64,000 nt of DNA, from contig JANQPB010000022.1 in assembly GCA_028285495.1 (NCBI GenBank), forward strand, positions 251,969-315,968, given 5' to 3'. The notes under the pieces were generated by a model. That model was not told where the DNA came from and searched no databases. It saw only the letters and a list, made by a program, of their open reading frames with translations. The position numbers and the translations under genes are program-made. Positions 48,782 through 57,788 of the stretch are shown here, piece by piece (position 1 is the first letter of the stretch; each line of letters begins with the position of its first letter). Source of the DNA: Acidimicrobiales bacterium. GTDB lineage: Bacteria > Actinomycetota > Acidimicrobiia > Acidimicrobiales > SZUA-35.

Positions 48782-49536
48782 GTGTCTCGCGCCGCGATCG
48801 GCCGCATCCGCCGGCCGGCGAGGGGGTCGGCGTCGAGCGCCCGCCTGAACCACTCCTCGGCGGTGTCGTCGACCACCGTTCGTCGAAGCGACGTCTTGAT
48901 CCGGGCGGCCCCGGTCGGGTCGTGGGCGGCCAGCCGCTCGGCCAGCTCGAGCGCCGCCGGCCACACCTCGGCGTCGGGAACCGAGGCGTTGGCCAGGCCG
49001 AGCCGCACCAGCTCGGGCCCGCCGATCCGGTCGCCGAGCAGGGCCACCCTGGCGGCGAGCGCCTCGGAGTGGCGCAGCCGCAGCCAGGCGGTGTTCATCG
49101 GCGCCGCCATGCCCTGCTGGATCTCGCCGACCTGGAGGAACGACTCGTCGCCGGCGACGAGGAAGTCGCAGGCCAGGGCCAGCGCCGCACCGCCGTTGAC
49201 CGCGGCTCGCTCCAGGGCCCCGACGACGATGCGGTCGCTGTCGAACAGGGCCCGGTGGACGCGCCGCCAGAGGTCGCCGAAGTCGGCGACCCAGTCGGGC
49301 TGGGGGTCCTCGTTGAAGGCCTTCAGATCGAGCCCGGAGCAGAAGGCCCCACCGGCGCCGCCGATGGCGACGACCGAGATCGCGTCGTCGTCGTTGACGG
49401 CCTCGATGGTCTCGGCCAGCTCGACGGCAAGCGGTCCGGTCAGGGCATTGCGCCGCTCCGGCCGGTTGAGCCGGACCCGGGCCACCCGCGGCGACGGGTG
49501 GTCGACCAGCACCAGCGGTTCGCCGCTCGAGCTCAT
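48778..49536 (-). CDS. Enoyl-CoA hydratase/isomerase-family protein
   Basis: 252 residues of the crotonase fold. RVRLNRPERRNALTGPLA near residue 22 and the oxyanion-hole segments GGAGGAFCSGLDLKAF near 62 and AAVNGGAALALACDFLVAG near 112 are present. The two Glu of classical hydratases are not both obvious, so an isomerase or hydrolase activity is possible. ATGA overlaps on both sides couple it to the thioesterase upstream and the SnoaL-like gene downstream. Confidence 0.9.
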   Translation of the reverse strand: MSSSGEPLVLVDHPSPRVARVRLNRPERRNALTGPLAVELAETIEAVNDDDAISVVAIGGAGGAFCSGLDLKAFNEDPQPDWVADFGDLWRRVHRALFDSDRIVVGALERAAVNGGAALALACDFLVAGDESFLQVGEIQQGMAAPMNTAWLRLRHSEALAARVALLGDRIGGPELVRLGLANASVPDAEVWPAALELAERLAAHDPTGAARIKTSLRRTVVDDTAEEWFRRALDADPLAGRRMRPIAARDT

Positions 49537-50051
49537 CGGGCTCCTCCCCCGCCGCCGTCGCCGTTGCGAGCGCCGTCGTCGGAGCTCGGCGGTTGCACCG
49601 GCACCCGCCGCAACGTGGCCAGTCCGTGGGCGGCCATCGTCTCGCCCTGGAAGAACCGGGTCGACACCAGGAAGTTGGCGCCCCGCTGGTTGACCACCTC
49701 GCCCCGGACCGTGAACGTCTCGTCGACGATCGGCTCGAAGTAGTCGCAGTGCAGGTTGAGGGTCGTCAGCCAGTCGCGAGGCGACGACGGATCGCGATCG
49801 CCGTCGGTCGAGTGGACGGTGTGCAGCGACACGAAGTCGATGTAGGTGGTGGTGAAGCCGCCGAAGAGCTGACCCTGGGGGTTCTTGAGTCGCTCGGGCA
49901 GCTGGCACTCGACGACGAGCACCCCGTCCGCCCGCTCGAGCACCCGCCACCGCCAGGCCTCCAGCACGTCACCGGCCCCGTGGCCCTGGCCAACCAGCCG
50001 ATCCGGCTCGGTGGTGGCCCACGGTCGATCACCGCTCGCTGCGTCGTTCAT
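49533..50051 (-). CDS. PaaI-type acyl-CoA thioesterase
   Basis: 172 residues with a hotdog domain. NPQGQLFGGFTTTYIDFVS near residue 57 is the helix-and-strand signature; LNLHCDYFEPIVDETFTVRG and ANFLVSTRFFQGETMAAHG complete the sheet. It hydrolyses acyl-CoAs. The Ser/Gly-rich tail is probably disordered. ATG is 8 bases after TACGGT (50065-50060), the promoter of the three-gene operon. Confidence 0.87.
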   Translation of the reverse strand: MNDAASGDRPWATTEPDRLVGQGHGAGDVLEAWRWRVLERADGVLVVECQLPERLKNPQGQLFGGFTTTYIDFVSLHTVHSTDGDRDPSSPRDWLTTLNLHCDYFEPIVDETFTVRGEVVNQRGANFLVSTRFFQGETMAAHGLATLRRVPVQPPSSDDGARNGDGGGGGAR

Positions 50052-50179
50052 CGGCCCTCACCGTACGGGCCCGGGCGCCCGCCGGTCGAGCCCCGGGACC
50101 CGGTGGCCACAGGTCGAGCCGCCGACCCCGTGCCGGCTACGGTGGCCGCGAGAGCGACAGCCGAGCGGAAGGGGCCGCC

Positions 50180-51046
50180 ATGGAGGCGCTGGTATCGACC
50201 GAGGAACTGGCGGACGAGCTGGGGGGCGACGACCTCCGGATCTTCGATTGCACCGTGTTCCTGCGCCGTCTGGGCGACGGCCGGGTGGAGATCGAGCCGG
50301 GCCGGGCCGAGTTCGAGGCCGGACACATCCCGGGCAGCGCCTTCCTCGACCACGCGTCCGAGCTGAGCGACACCGACTCGCCCCTGCGCTTCACCGCCCT
50401 CCAGCCCGAGGCGCTCGCGGCGGCGGCTGCGGCCAGGGGCATCGGCGACGGGACCCGTGTGGTGCTGTACGACCGGGCGGTCAACATGTGGGCCACCCGG
50501 GTGTGGTGGCTCCTCCGCTCGATCGGGTTCGACGACGCGGCCGTGCTCGACGGCGGCTGGCGGGCCTGGACCGCCGACGGGCGGGAGCAGGCCACCGGGC
50601 CGGGCACCGCCTACCCCCCGACCGATCTGACCGCAGCGCCCCGGGCCGGCCTGATCGTCGGTCGGCGCGAGGTCGAGGCCGCCATCGCCGACGACGAGGT
50701 CTGCCTGGTCAACGCCCTGTCGCCCGAGGTCCACGACGGCTCCGACACGACCTACGGCCGGCCCGGTCACATCCCCTCGTCGACCAACGTCTACGCCGTC
50801 TCGCTCGTCGACCCCGAGACCCACCGCTACCGGCCGCTCGACGAGCTGCGGGCCACCTTCGACGGCGCCGGCGTGACCGGTGGTGCCGGCGGGGACGACG
50901 GTCGGGTCATCACCTGGTGCGGCGGCGGCATCGCCGCAACCAGCGACGCCTTCGTGCTGACCGCCCTGCTCGGCCGCGACGACGTCGCCATCTACGACGG
51001 CTCGCTCAGCGAGTGGATCGCGGCCGGCCTGCCGCTGGAGACGTGA
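50180..51046 (+). CDS. Thiosulfate/3-mercaptopyruvate sulfurtransferase
   Basis: 288 residues, two rhodanese domains. The N-terminal one (about 1-140) is catalytically silent, with VVLYDRAVNMWATRVWWLL. The C-terminal one has the active-site loop VITWCGGGIAATSDAF near residue 255, with the persulfide Cys. Ends DDVAIYDGSLSEWIA. ATG start with a weak purine-rich site. Its TGA overlaps the GTG of the next acyl-CoA dehydrogenase gene. Confidence 0.92.
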   Translation: MEALVSTEELADELGGDDLRIFDCTVFLRRLGDGRVEIEPGRAEFEAGHIPGSAFLDHASELSDTDSPLRFTALQPEALAAAAAARGIGDGTRVVLYDRAVNMWATRVWWLLRSIGFDDAAVLDGGWRAWTADGREQATGPGTAYPPTDLTAAPRAGLIVGRREVEAAIADDEVCLVNALSPEVHDGSDTTYGRPGHIPSSTNVYAVSLVDPETHRYRPLDELRATFDGAGVTGGAGGDDGRVITWCGGGIAATSDAFVLTALLGRDDVAIYDGSLSEWIAAGLPLET

Positions 51047-52254
51047 GCGACATGGCCGATCACGTCTCCGACCACCCCTTCGACGACGCCCTGACCGACG
51101 ACGAGGCGGCGATCGTCGACGACGCCAGCCGGTTCGCGGCCGACGTGATCGAGCCGATGGCCGAGGCCTGGGAGCGGGAGCGCCGCTTCGCCGCCGAGGC
51201 CTTCGCCGCCCTCGGCCCGGCCGGCCTGACCGGTCTGCTCGTCCCGACCGAGCTCGGCGGCCGCGGCGCCGGCCCCGTCGCCCTGGCCCGGGTGCTCGAG
51301 GAGCTGGCCGCCGCCGACCTGGCCGCTGCCTTCAGCGCCGTGGTCCACAACAACATGGCCAGGGCCGTGGCCACCAGCGGCAACGAGGGGCTGATCGCCG
51401 ACCTCCTCCCCCGCCTCCTGTCCGGGGAGACGCTCGGGGCGTTCCTGTTGACCGAGCCCGAGGTCGGCTCCGACGCCGCCGCCATCGGCTGCCTGGCCGA
51501 GCGCGACGGCGACGAGTGGGTCATCACCGGCCGCAAGGCGTGGGTCACCAACGCCAGCCACGCCGGCGCCCTCAACCTGTACGCCCAGAGCGACCCGTCG
51601 GCCGGTCACCGCGGCATCGTCTCGATCGTCGTCGACCCCGAGGCGCCCGGCGTGACCAGGACCGAGCCATACGAGCTGCTCGGGGCCAACGCCATGGGCA
51701 CCGGGGGATTCGAGTTCGACGGCGTCCGGGCCCCGGTGGCCGACACGCTGGTGCCGGTCGGCCAGGCCTTCGCCGCCGCCATGGTCGGCATCGACCTGGC
51801 CCGCATCCTGGTCGGGGCCATGTGCTGCGGCCTGCTCCGCCGCTCGCTCGAGGTGGCCCTGGCCGCAACCGCCGACCGTCACGTCTTCGGGGCCCCGGTG
51901 GCCGACAAGCAGGGCGTGCAGTGGATGCTGGCCGACGTGGCCACCGACCTGGAGGCCACCCGCCTGCTGACCTACCGGGCCGCTCGGCAGCTGCAGGAGG
52001 GGTTGGACGCCACCGTGATGGCGGCCCATGCCAAGAAGCAGGCGGCCCGGGTGACCCAGACCAGGGTGGCCGACTGCATGCAGGTCATGGGGGCGACCGG
52101 CTACCGCCGCGACGCCCCGACGATCCCCGGCGGCAACCCGCTCCCCCGCCACCTGGCCGCGGCCAAGGTGACCGGCTACATCGACGGGGCGACCGAGATC
52201 CAGAACGTGGTCATCGCCCGGCGGCTGTGGGCTCCGGCAACGGGCAGGCCGTGA
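51043..52254 (+). CDS. Acyl-CoA dehydrogenase
   Basis: 403 residues. Typical motifs are AFLLTEPEVGSDAAAIG near residue 135, VITGRKAWVTNASHAGALNL near 160, RHVFGAPVADKQGVQWMLAD near 285 and the tail DCMQVMGATGYRRDAP followed by YIDGATEIQNVVIARR. The GTG start overlaps the sulfurtransferase stop (GTGA); ATG 51052 is an alternative. The 3' end overlaps the opposite-strand membrane-protein gene by 44 bp. Confidence 0.93.
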   Translation: MSDMADHVSDHPFDDALTDDEAAIVDDASRFAADVIEPMAEAWERERRFAAEAFAALGPAGLTGLLVPTELGGRGAGPVALARVLEELAAADLAAAFSAVVHNNMARAVATSGNEGLIADLLPRLLSGETLGAFLLTEPEVGSDAAAIGCLAERDGDEWVITGRKAWVTNASHAGALNLYAQSDPSAGHRGIVSIVVDPEAPGVTRTEPYELLGANAMGTGGFEFDGVRAPVADTLVPVGQAFAAAMVGIDLARILVGAMCCGLLRRSLEVALAATADRHVFGAPVADKQGVQWMLADVATDLEATRLLTYRAARQLQEGLDATVMAAHAKKQAARVTQTRVADCMQVMGATGYRRDAPTIPGGNPLPRHLAAAKVTGYIDGATEIQNVVIARRLWAPATGRP

Positions 52255-52702
52255 GCCGGTAGGTCTCCAGCCGGAGCTTCAGCGTCCACAGCAGCAGGCC
52301 GATCGCCAGCAGGCCGACGACCGGCTGGACCGGCGCCCACCAGCTCAGCGCCCCCGAGGTTCCGACGAGGGCGACGACCAGCTGGTTGCACACCGGGCAG
52401 CCGACGGCGAGGAACGACACCAGCCCGCCGAACAGCGTGCGGGTCTCCTGACGCTCGGTCATCTCCGATGGCTCGGGGCGGATGGCCAGGATCAGGCCGA
52501 TCAGGGAGGCGGTTGCGGCCAGGATGCCGGCGTCGATCGGCGTCGGGTCGATCGGGCGGCCGAAGATCGGGTTCTCGATCAGGTCGGACGGGATGGCGAT
52601 GGCCACGGCGGCGATGACGGCGTAGAGCGCCGCCCGGGCCCAGGTGCGGGCCGGGAGCCGGGCGAGGTCCCGCCCCATCGACATCGCCGTCGTCGGCAGC
52701 AT
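52211..52702 (-). CDS. Four-helix membrane protein with CPVC motif
   Basis: 163 residues with about four membrane helices. The third starts FLAVGCPVCNQLVVAL, putting a CPVC pair at a membrane face; this suggests redox or metal binding but no enzyme class is evident. ATG is 7 bases after TAGGCT (52715-52710). The last 14 codons run antisense into the acyl-CoA dehydrogenase gene; they could also be read-through of a non-essential tail. Confidence 0.75.
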   Translation of the reverse strand: MLPTTAMSMGRDLARLPARTWARAALYAVIAAVAIAIPSDLIENPIFGRPIDPTPIDAGILAATASLIGLILAIRPEPSEMTERQETRTLFGGLVSFLAVGCPVCNQLVVALVGTSGALSWWAPVQPVVGLLAIGLLLWTLKLRLETYRLTACPLPEPTAAGR

Positions 52703-52751
52703 CGTGACGAGCCTAACCGCTCGACCGGTGGCCGGATCCCGCCACGTCGCC

Positions 52752-54458
52752 TCACCGCCGGTCTGCGCCGCCGACGCCGACGGTCGGGCGATCGGTGCGG
52801 AACAGCCGGGCCGTCTGGCTGCCGCCGGCCAGCAGGTCGGCGGGTGGACCGGCCTCGGCGATGACCCCGCCGTCGAGCAGCCACACCTCGTCGGCCCCGG
52901 CGACCCGGCGCTCGTCGTGGGTGATCACGATCGTCGTGCCGTCGCGCTCGGCCAGCAGGCGGTCGACGACCTCGGTCGTGCGGACGTCGAGGTTGGCCTC
53001 GGCCTCGTCGAGCAGCAGGAGCCGGGGGGCGCCGAGGGCGGCCCGGGCCAGCAGCAGGCGCTGGCGCTGGCCGGCCGACAGGTTGGCCCCGCCCTCGGCC
53101 AGGCGGGTGTCGAGGCCCCGGGACAGGCTCGCCACCAGCTCGGCCAGGTCACACCGATCGAGCAGGTCGGCGACGTCGGCGTCGGTGGCGCCGGGGACCC
53201 GGTAGGTCAGGTTCCGCCGGACCGAGCCACGCAGGAGCGGGAGGTCGGGACCGGCGATGCCGACCGCACGACGGAGGTCGATCGGGTCGAGCGCCGACGG
53301 GTCGAAGCCGTCGAGCCGGATCCGCCCTCGGTCCGGTTCGAGCAGCCCGGCGACGAGCGAGAACAGGGTCGACTTGCCGGCGCCGTTCGGCCCGACCAGC
53401 GCGATCGTCCGGCCAGGATCGGCGACGGCGGTGAGGCCGAGCAGCGTGTCGCCGAAGCGGACGTCGATCAGCTCGAGCCGGCCAGGGCCGGCGGGTAGCG
53501 GCCGCTTCGCCGCGACCGCCGCCGCCCGGACCGGTCGATCGAGGAAGCGCTCGATGGCCTCGGCCGCCACGCTCGCCCCCTGGCGGTACTCCTGGATCCT
53601 CGTCAGGCCACGGAGGTGCGGCACCAGGAGGCCGAGGACCGTCATGCCCGCGGCCACCGACGGGCCGTCGACGCCGGCCACCATGGCGCCGAGCAGCAGG
53701 GCGGCCAGTGCCGCCGTGCCCGAGCCGTCGCCGATCGCACCGAGCCGGCCGAGGTGCCGGGCCCGGCCGACCATGGCCCCCCGGAGACCATCGCTGCCCC
53801 TGACCAGGCGGCCACGCTCCCGGGGAACGGCGCCGTTGGCCTGGATGACGCCGACCGAGGCGACGGCCTCGGTGATCCGGCCGGCCAGCCGGGCCCGGCG
53901 GCGGCGGGCCTCCCGGTCGGCCGCCCGCAGGCCGGGGCCGACGATCAGCGCGCCACCGCCGGCCACACCGGTGGCCAGTGCGGTCACCACCGCCAGGAGC
54001 GGCTCGATCGACCAGAGGGCCAGCAGGGTCGCGGCGATCATCGTCGCGGCCACCGCCAGCCGGGCCAGCCCGAGGCTGACCCAGCGGCGAACGGCCGACA
54101 GGTCGCCGACGAAACGGAGGGCGGTCCCGCCGGTCGACCGGTCACTCACGGCGCGGGGGCTCAGCGCCGTGAGGTGATCGAAGAGCTGCAGTCGGAGGTC
54201 GTGGACGTATCCCTGGCCGAGCTGCTCGGCGTCGACCCGCTCTCGGGCCCGGAGCCAGGCGCTCGCCCCGATCGACAGTGCGAAGCCGACGACGAGGCCC
54301 GCGGCGGCCGGGACGGAGGGACTCGTCCCGGCCGCGATCTGGGTGAAGGTCCGCTGCACGACGAGGGCGAGGGCCAGGGCGGCCCAGGCCTGGCCGAGCC
54401 CGTTGGCCACGAGCCGGCAGACCAGCCGCCACCGGCCCCCGGCCAGGATGGGGGTCAT
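52752..54458 (-). CDS. ABC exporter half-transporter (fused membrane and ATPase domains)
   Basis: 568 residues. The membrane domain (about 1-310) has six helices; the ATPase domain follows, with Walker A LVGPNGAGKSTL near residue 362, signature ANLSAGQRQRLL, Walker B LLLLDEAEANLD and the switch His in VITHDERR. It should act as a homodimer exporting a small or lipidic compound. The ATG overlaps the stop of the P-loop gene (ATGA), so the two proteins are made together, possibly to process and export one product. Confidence 0.9.
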   Translation of the reverse strand: MTPILAGGRWRLVCRLVANGLGQAWAALALALVVQRTFTQIAAGTSPSVPAAAGLVVGFALSIGASAWLRARERVDAEQLGQGYVHDLRLQLFDHLTALSPRAVSDRSTGGTALRFVGDLSAVRRWVSLGLARLAVAATMIAATLLALWSIEPLLAVVTALATGVAGGGALIVGPGLRAADREARRRRARLAGRITEAVASVGVIQANGAVPRERGRLVRGSDGLRGAMVGRARHLGRLGAIGDGSGTAALAALLLGAMVAGVDGPSVAAGMTVLGLLVPHLRGLTRIQEYRQGASVAAEAIERFLDRPVRAAAVAAKRPLPAGPGRLELIDVRFGDTLLGLTAVADPGRTIALVGPNGAGKSTLFSLVAGLLEPDRGRIRLDGFDPSALDPIDLRRAVGIAGPDLPLLRGSVRRNLTYRVPGATDADVADLLDRCDLAELVASLSRGLDTRLAEGGANLSAGQRQRLLLARAALGAPRLLLLDEAEANLDVRTTEVVDRLLAERDGTTIVITHDERRVAGADEVWLLDGGVIAEAGPPADLLAGGSQTARLFRTDRPTVGVGGADRR

Positions 54459-55552
54459 CGCCGGTCCGCATCGAGCGGGGCGGGAACGACCGGCCGGCGG
54501 TCGGGGCCGAGGTCGTGGCTGCCGGCGTGCAGGTCCTCGAGGGTGAGGATCGGCACGTCGATCGAGGTCCTGGCCTCCCGCACGCCGAGCGGGGCCGCCG
54601 TGAACAGTCCCGACGCCGCCCGGACCGGCACGCCGAGCTCCCGCAGGTGGGCGATCCCGGCCCGGGCCCCGATGGCATCCTGCGCGGCGAACACGACGCC
54701 GTCGCAGCCATCGAGGACCTGCGACGAGCCGAGCAGGTGGGCGGTCTCGGCCTGGAACAGACCGTCGGCGATCTCGATCACGGCCACGTCGACCGCGGCG
54801 TCGGCCAGGTGGCCGAGCAGCACGTCGTGGATCCGGGCGACCGCCGGTCCGCCGAGCCGGTAGGTCGACGGGTGCCCGGCCGCGGTGAAGTCGAGGACCG
54901 GGGCGGCCCCGGCGTCGACCATGGTCCAGATGTCGCCGCCGGCACCGGTGCCGGTGACCTTGGCCGACCCGACCCGGAGGCCCCGGCGGCTGAAGCCCCG
55001 GATCAGGCCGGCGGCGGTCGTTGTCTTGCCCGAGTTCATGCTGGTGCCGACCACGACCAGGGTGTGGGGGCGGGGGGCGAGGCCGGACGGATCGGGGAGA
55101 CGATGGTCCCGCAGGTTGACCACGGTCCCGTCCGCCGCCGCCACCAGGCCGACCGGCTGGAGCCGGGTGGCCGGCTTCATCGTGTCGTGGGAGACCCGGA
55201 CCCGGGAGGCGACGCCACCGGCGGCCACCAGATCACACGGCCCGAGATCGTCCGGGATGATGGCCTCGAACTGGTCCGGGGCGTAGCGGTCGCCGTAGGC
55301 GACCAGCACCGGGTCGCCGAGGTAGAGCCGGGCTCGGCGGCCGTCGACGCGCTCGATCCGCTGGTGCTGGCCGATGGCGGTCACGTTGGCCAGGACGAGG
55401 TCGCCGACCCGGGGCGCCCGGTCGGTGACCAGGCCAGCGAGGCGGGAGCGGTCGACGAATCGGGTGGTGTAGGCGGCCTTGGCCGAGGCGAGGCCCGGGT
55501 GGCGGAGCGGCTCGGTTGCCGGAGCCGACGAGGGGGCGAGGGTGAGGGTCAT
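54455..55552 (-). CDS. P-loop NTPase resembling BioD/MobB/DUF1611 proteins, unknown role
   Basis: 365 residues. The N-terminal 150 are a strand-rich domain with PRVGDLVLANVTAIGQHQ and ARLYLGDPVLVAYGDRYAP. The C-terminal domain is a P-loop NTPase: Walker A VVVGTSMNSGKTTTAAGL (Lys176), then GLRVGSAKVTGTGAGGDIW and VIEIADGLFQAETAHLL, in the order seen in BioD/CobQ-like and DUF1611 enzymes that activate carboxylates. I cannot name it. ATG 55552 is chosen over the ATG one codon upstream because GGAG then has 5-base spacing. Operon with the ABC exporter; an operator-like site lies 62 bp upstream. Confidence 0.7.
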   Translation of the reverse strand: MTLTLAPSSAPATEPLRHPGLASAKAAYTTRFVDRSRLAGLVTDRAPRVGDLVLANVTAIGQHQRIERVDGRRARLYLGDPVLVAYGDRYAPDQFEAIIPDDLGPCDLVAAGGVASRVRVSHDTMKPATRLQPVGLVAAADGTVVNLRDHRLPDPSGLAPRPHTLVVVGTSMNSGKTTTAAGLIRGFSRRGLRVGSAKVTGTGAGGDIWTMVDAGAAPVLDFTAAGHPSTYRLGGPAVARIHDVLLGHLADAAVDVAVIEIADGLFQAETAHLLGSSQVLDGCDGVVFAAQDAIGARAGIAHLRELGVPVRAASGLFTAAPLGVREARTSIDVPILTLEDLHAGSHDLGPDRRPVVPAPLDADRR

Positions 55553-55613
55553 CATGTCTCCAGGGGGTGCTCGTGAACACCTCCAACGGTGGCGGCGGCG
55601 GATGATCGTCCGG

Positions 55614-55639
55614 TGAGCGGTCGATGAGACCTGTCTCAT
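55614..55639. promoter_or_regulatory. Operator-like site upstream of the P-loop/ABC unit
   Basis: TGAG at 55614 and 55625 (11 bp apart, one helical turn) and CTCA at 55635. ATGAGAC (55624-55630) and GTCTCAT (55633-55639) form a perfect 7-bp inverted repeat. The geometry is identical to the site at 58425. OmpR-type response regulators bind 11-bp direct repeats, and one is encoded next door. Confidence 0.6.
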
Positions 55640-55677
55640 GGACCGCCGAGCCGGCCGGGCGACCGGTCGCCCCGACC

Positions 55678-56343
55678 TCAGGCCTCGGCGCAGAGCCGGT
55701 AGCCCATCCCCCGCACGGTCTCGATCACGTCGCCCCCCAGCTTCTTGCGGAGGTAGCGGACGTAGACGTCGACCACGTTCGAGCCGGGATCGAAGTCGTA
55801 GCCCCAGACCCGGGAAAGCAACTGCTCTCGGCTGAGCACCTGACCGGGGTGGCGGAGGAACGCCTCGAGCAGCGCGAACTCTCGGGCGGTCAGGTCGATC
55901 GTGCGGGAGCCGTTGGTGGCCCGGCGAGAGCGGAGGTCGAGGCTGACCTCGCCGGCGGTCAGCACCGTGGTCTCCTCGGCCGGCGCGGTGCGCAGCCGGA
56001 GGCGGACGCGGGCGAGCAGCTCCTCGAAGCGGAAGGGCTTGGTCACGTAGTCGTCGGCGCCCTGCTCCAGGCTGCCGACCGTGTCGTCGATGCCGTCCCT
56101 GGCCGTGAGCACGATGATCGGCAATCGCTCGCCCCGCATCCGCAGCTCCCGCAGGACCTCCCGGCCGTCCCGGCCGGGGAGGCCGAGGTCGAGGATCAGG
56201 AGGTCGAACGTGTCGTCGCGGGCGAGGCTGGCCGCCTCGACCCCGTCACCGACCGCCATCGTGGTGTAGCCCTCGGCCCGAAGGCCCTTCTCGAGGAAGG
56301 CCACGATCCGGGGCTCGTCCTCGGCGATCAGGATCCTGGCCAT
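55678..56343 (-). CDS. OmpR/PhoB-family response regulator
   Basis: 221 residues: receiver domain (1-118) with Asp8 and Glu9, the phospho-acceptor Asp52, Thr80 and Lys102, and a winged-helix DNA-binding domain (about 125-220) with REFALLEAFLRHPGQVLSR and VDVYVRYLRKKLG. ATG start overlapping the end of the kinase gene by 16 bp. Probably regulates its own operon and the P-loop/ABC pair through the matching sites at 55614 and 58425. Confidence 0.93.
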   Translation of the reverse strand: MARILIAEDEPRIVAFLEKGLRAEGYTTMAVGDGVEAASLARDDTFDLLILDLGLPGRDGREVLRELRMRGERLPIIVLTARDGIDDTVGSLEQGADDYVTKPFRFEELLARVRLRLRTAPAEETTVLTAGEVSLDLRSRRATNGSRTIDLTAREFALLEAFLRHPGQVLSREQLLSRVWGYDFDPGSNVVDVYVRYLRKKLGGDVIETVRGMGYRLCAEA

Positions 56344-57788
56344 GGCTCACGCTCCTCGTCGCTTCCCGGTGGCTCGCCCGGCAGGTCGATGACGAAGCAG
56401 GCGCCCCCCTCGGGCCGGTTCGTGGCCTGCACCGTTCCCCCGTGGGCCCGGACGATGGCGGCCACGATCGACAGCCCGATGCCGAGGCCGTCGCCCCGCC
56501 TGACCCGGCTCGCCGCGCCCCGCCGGTGGCGATCGAACACGGTGTCGACCATGCCCGGCTCGAGACCACGGCCGCGATCGCGGACCCAGATCCGCAGCCC
56601 CGGACCGCCGTCCGCACCGACCCGGCCCTCGAAGCCGAGCCCGATCTCGGCGTCTGGCTCGGTGTGCTCGACGGCGTTGGTGGCCAGGTTGAGCACGGCC
56701 TGGCTGACCCGCTCGGGGTCGACGACAACGGCCAGGGCGCCCGGTCGGGGGGCGGCGTCGAGCCGCCAGGCCCGAGGCCCGAGCGCCTCGGCCTTCTGGT
56801 GCAGCGCCTGGGCCAGTTCGCCGACGTCGACCGGGGCCGGGCGCAGGAACTCGGTGGTCTCGGCCTGGGCCAGCAGCAGGAGGTCGTCGACGTAGCGTCG
56901 CATGCGCTGCAACTCGTCCTGGACCAGCTCGACGGCCTCGCGACGCTCGTCGGGGTCGTCGCCGAGCAGGTCGAGGTGGCCCTGCACGATCGTGATCGGC
57001 GTACGGAGCTCGTGGGCGACGTCGTCGAGGAACTGCCGCTGGTCGGCGAAGCCGACCTCGAGGCGGGTCAGCATGGCGTTGAACGTCTCGCCGAGCTCGG
57101 TGAGCTCGTCGCGACCGTCGGTCGGGATCCTGGCCGAGAGGTCGGACTCGGTGATCGTGCGGGCGATGCCGGTCATGGCCAGGACCGGGCGGACGATCCG
57201 GCCGGCGACGGTCCAGGCCAGCGCGCCGGTGAGGGTGAACACGGCGAGGCCGACCACGGCCTCGAGACCGGAGACGGCGTCGATCTCGCCGAGGTCGTCC
57301 GCCGGGAAGTAGACGACGACGAACACCGCCTCGGACCGGTCGTCGACCACGAGGGGCGTGGCCAGGTAGCGGACGTCGCCGAGCTCGGTGCCGGCGGTGG
57401 CCAGCATCGGCTCCTCGGCTGCGGCCCAGGCCGCGACCAGTTCGGGGTCGGCGACCAGTGCGGCCGGCGCCCCGAAGCTGGCCAGGAACGGCACGCCGTC
57501 GACCAGCGTGTAGAACGCCTCGTTGTCGGCCGGGATGCTGCGGACGAGGAACGTCGACAGGATGGCCTCGACGTCATCACCGAACGGCTCGCCCGTCTCG
57601 GGGTCGATGCCGATGGTGGCCAGGGCCTGCAGCTCCTGGACCTCCTGGGCCAGGGTCTCATCGATCTGGCCGTCGAGACGGGCCCGGAGGGCCTGGCGGG
57701 TGACGACCAGCGAGGCGACGAGGGCCAGGGCGAGCAGTCCGAGGTAGGCGACGACGATGCGGCGCCGAATGCCCCACCGCGGCCTCAC
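56328..57788 (-). CDS. Sensor histidine kinase
   Basis: 486 residues. Membrane helices at about 9-30 and 175-200 bracket an extracellular domain of 145 residues with no motif I recognise. HAMP follows, then the dimerisation helix with the phospho-His in FLDDVAHELRTPITIVQG (His259), and the ATPase with N box LNLATNAVEH, G1 DRGRGLEPG and G2 GDGLGIGLSIV. The GTG start overlaps the stop of the Asp-rich protein gene (GTGA). Signal unknown; the acidic partner may present a cation. Confidence 0.93.
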   Translation of the reverse strand: MRPRWGIRRRIVVAYLGLLALALVASLVVTRQALRARLDGQIDETLAQEVQELQALATIGIDPETGEPFGDDVEAILSTFLVRSIPADNEAFYTLVDGVPFLASFGAPAALVADPELVAAWAAAEEPMLATAGTELGDVRYLATPLVVDDRSEAVFVVVYFPADDLGEIDAVSGLEAVVGLAVFTLTGALAWTVAGRIVRPVLAMTGIARTITESDLSARIPTDGRDELTELGETFNAMLTRLEVGFADQRQFLDDVAHELRTPITIVQGHLDLLGDDPDERREAVELVQDELQRMRRYVDDLLLLAQAETTEFLRPAPVDVGELAQALHQKAEALGPRAWRLDAAPRPGALAVVVDPERVSQAVLNLATNAVEHTEPDAEIGLGFEGRVGADGGPGLRIWVRDRGRGLEPGMVDTVFDRHRRGAASRVRRGDGLGIGLSIVAAIVRAHGGTVQATNRPEGGACFVIDLPGEPPGSDEEREPWPGS

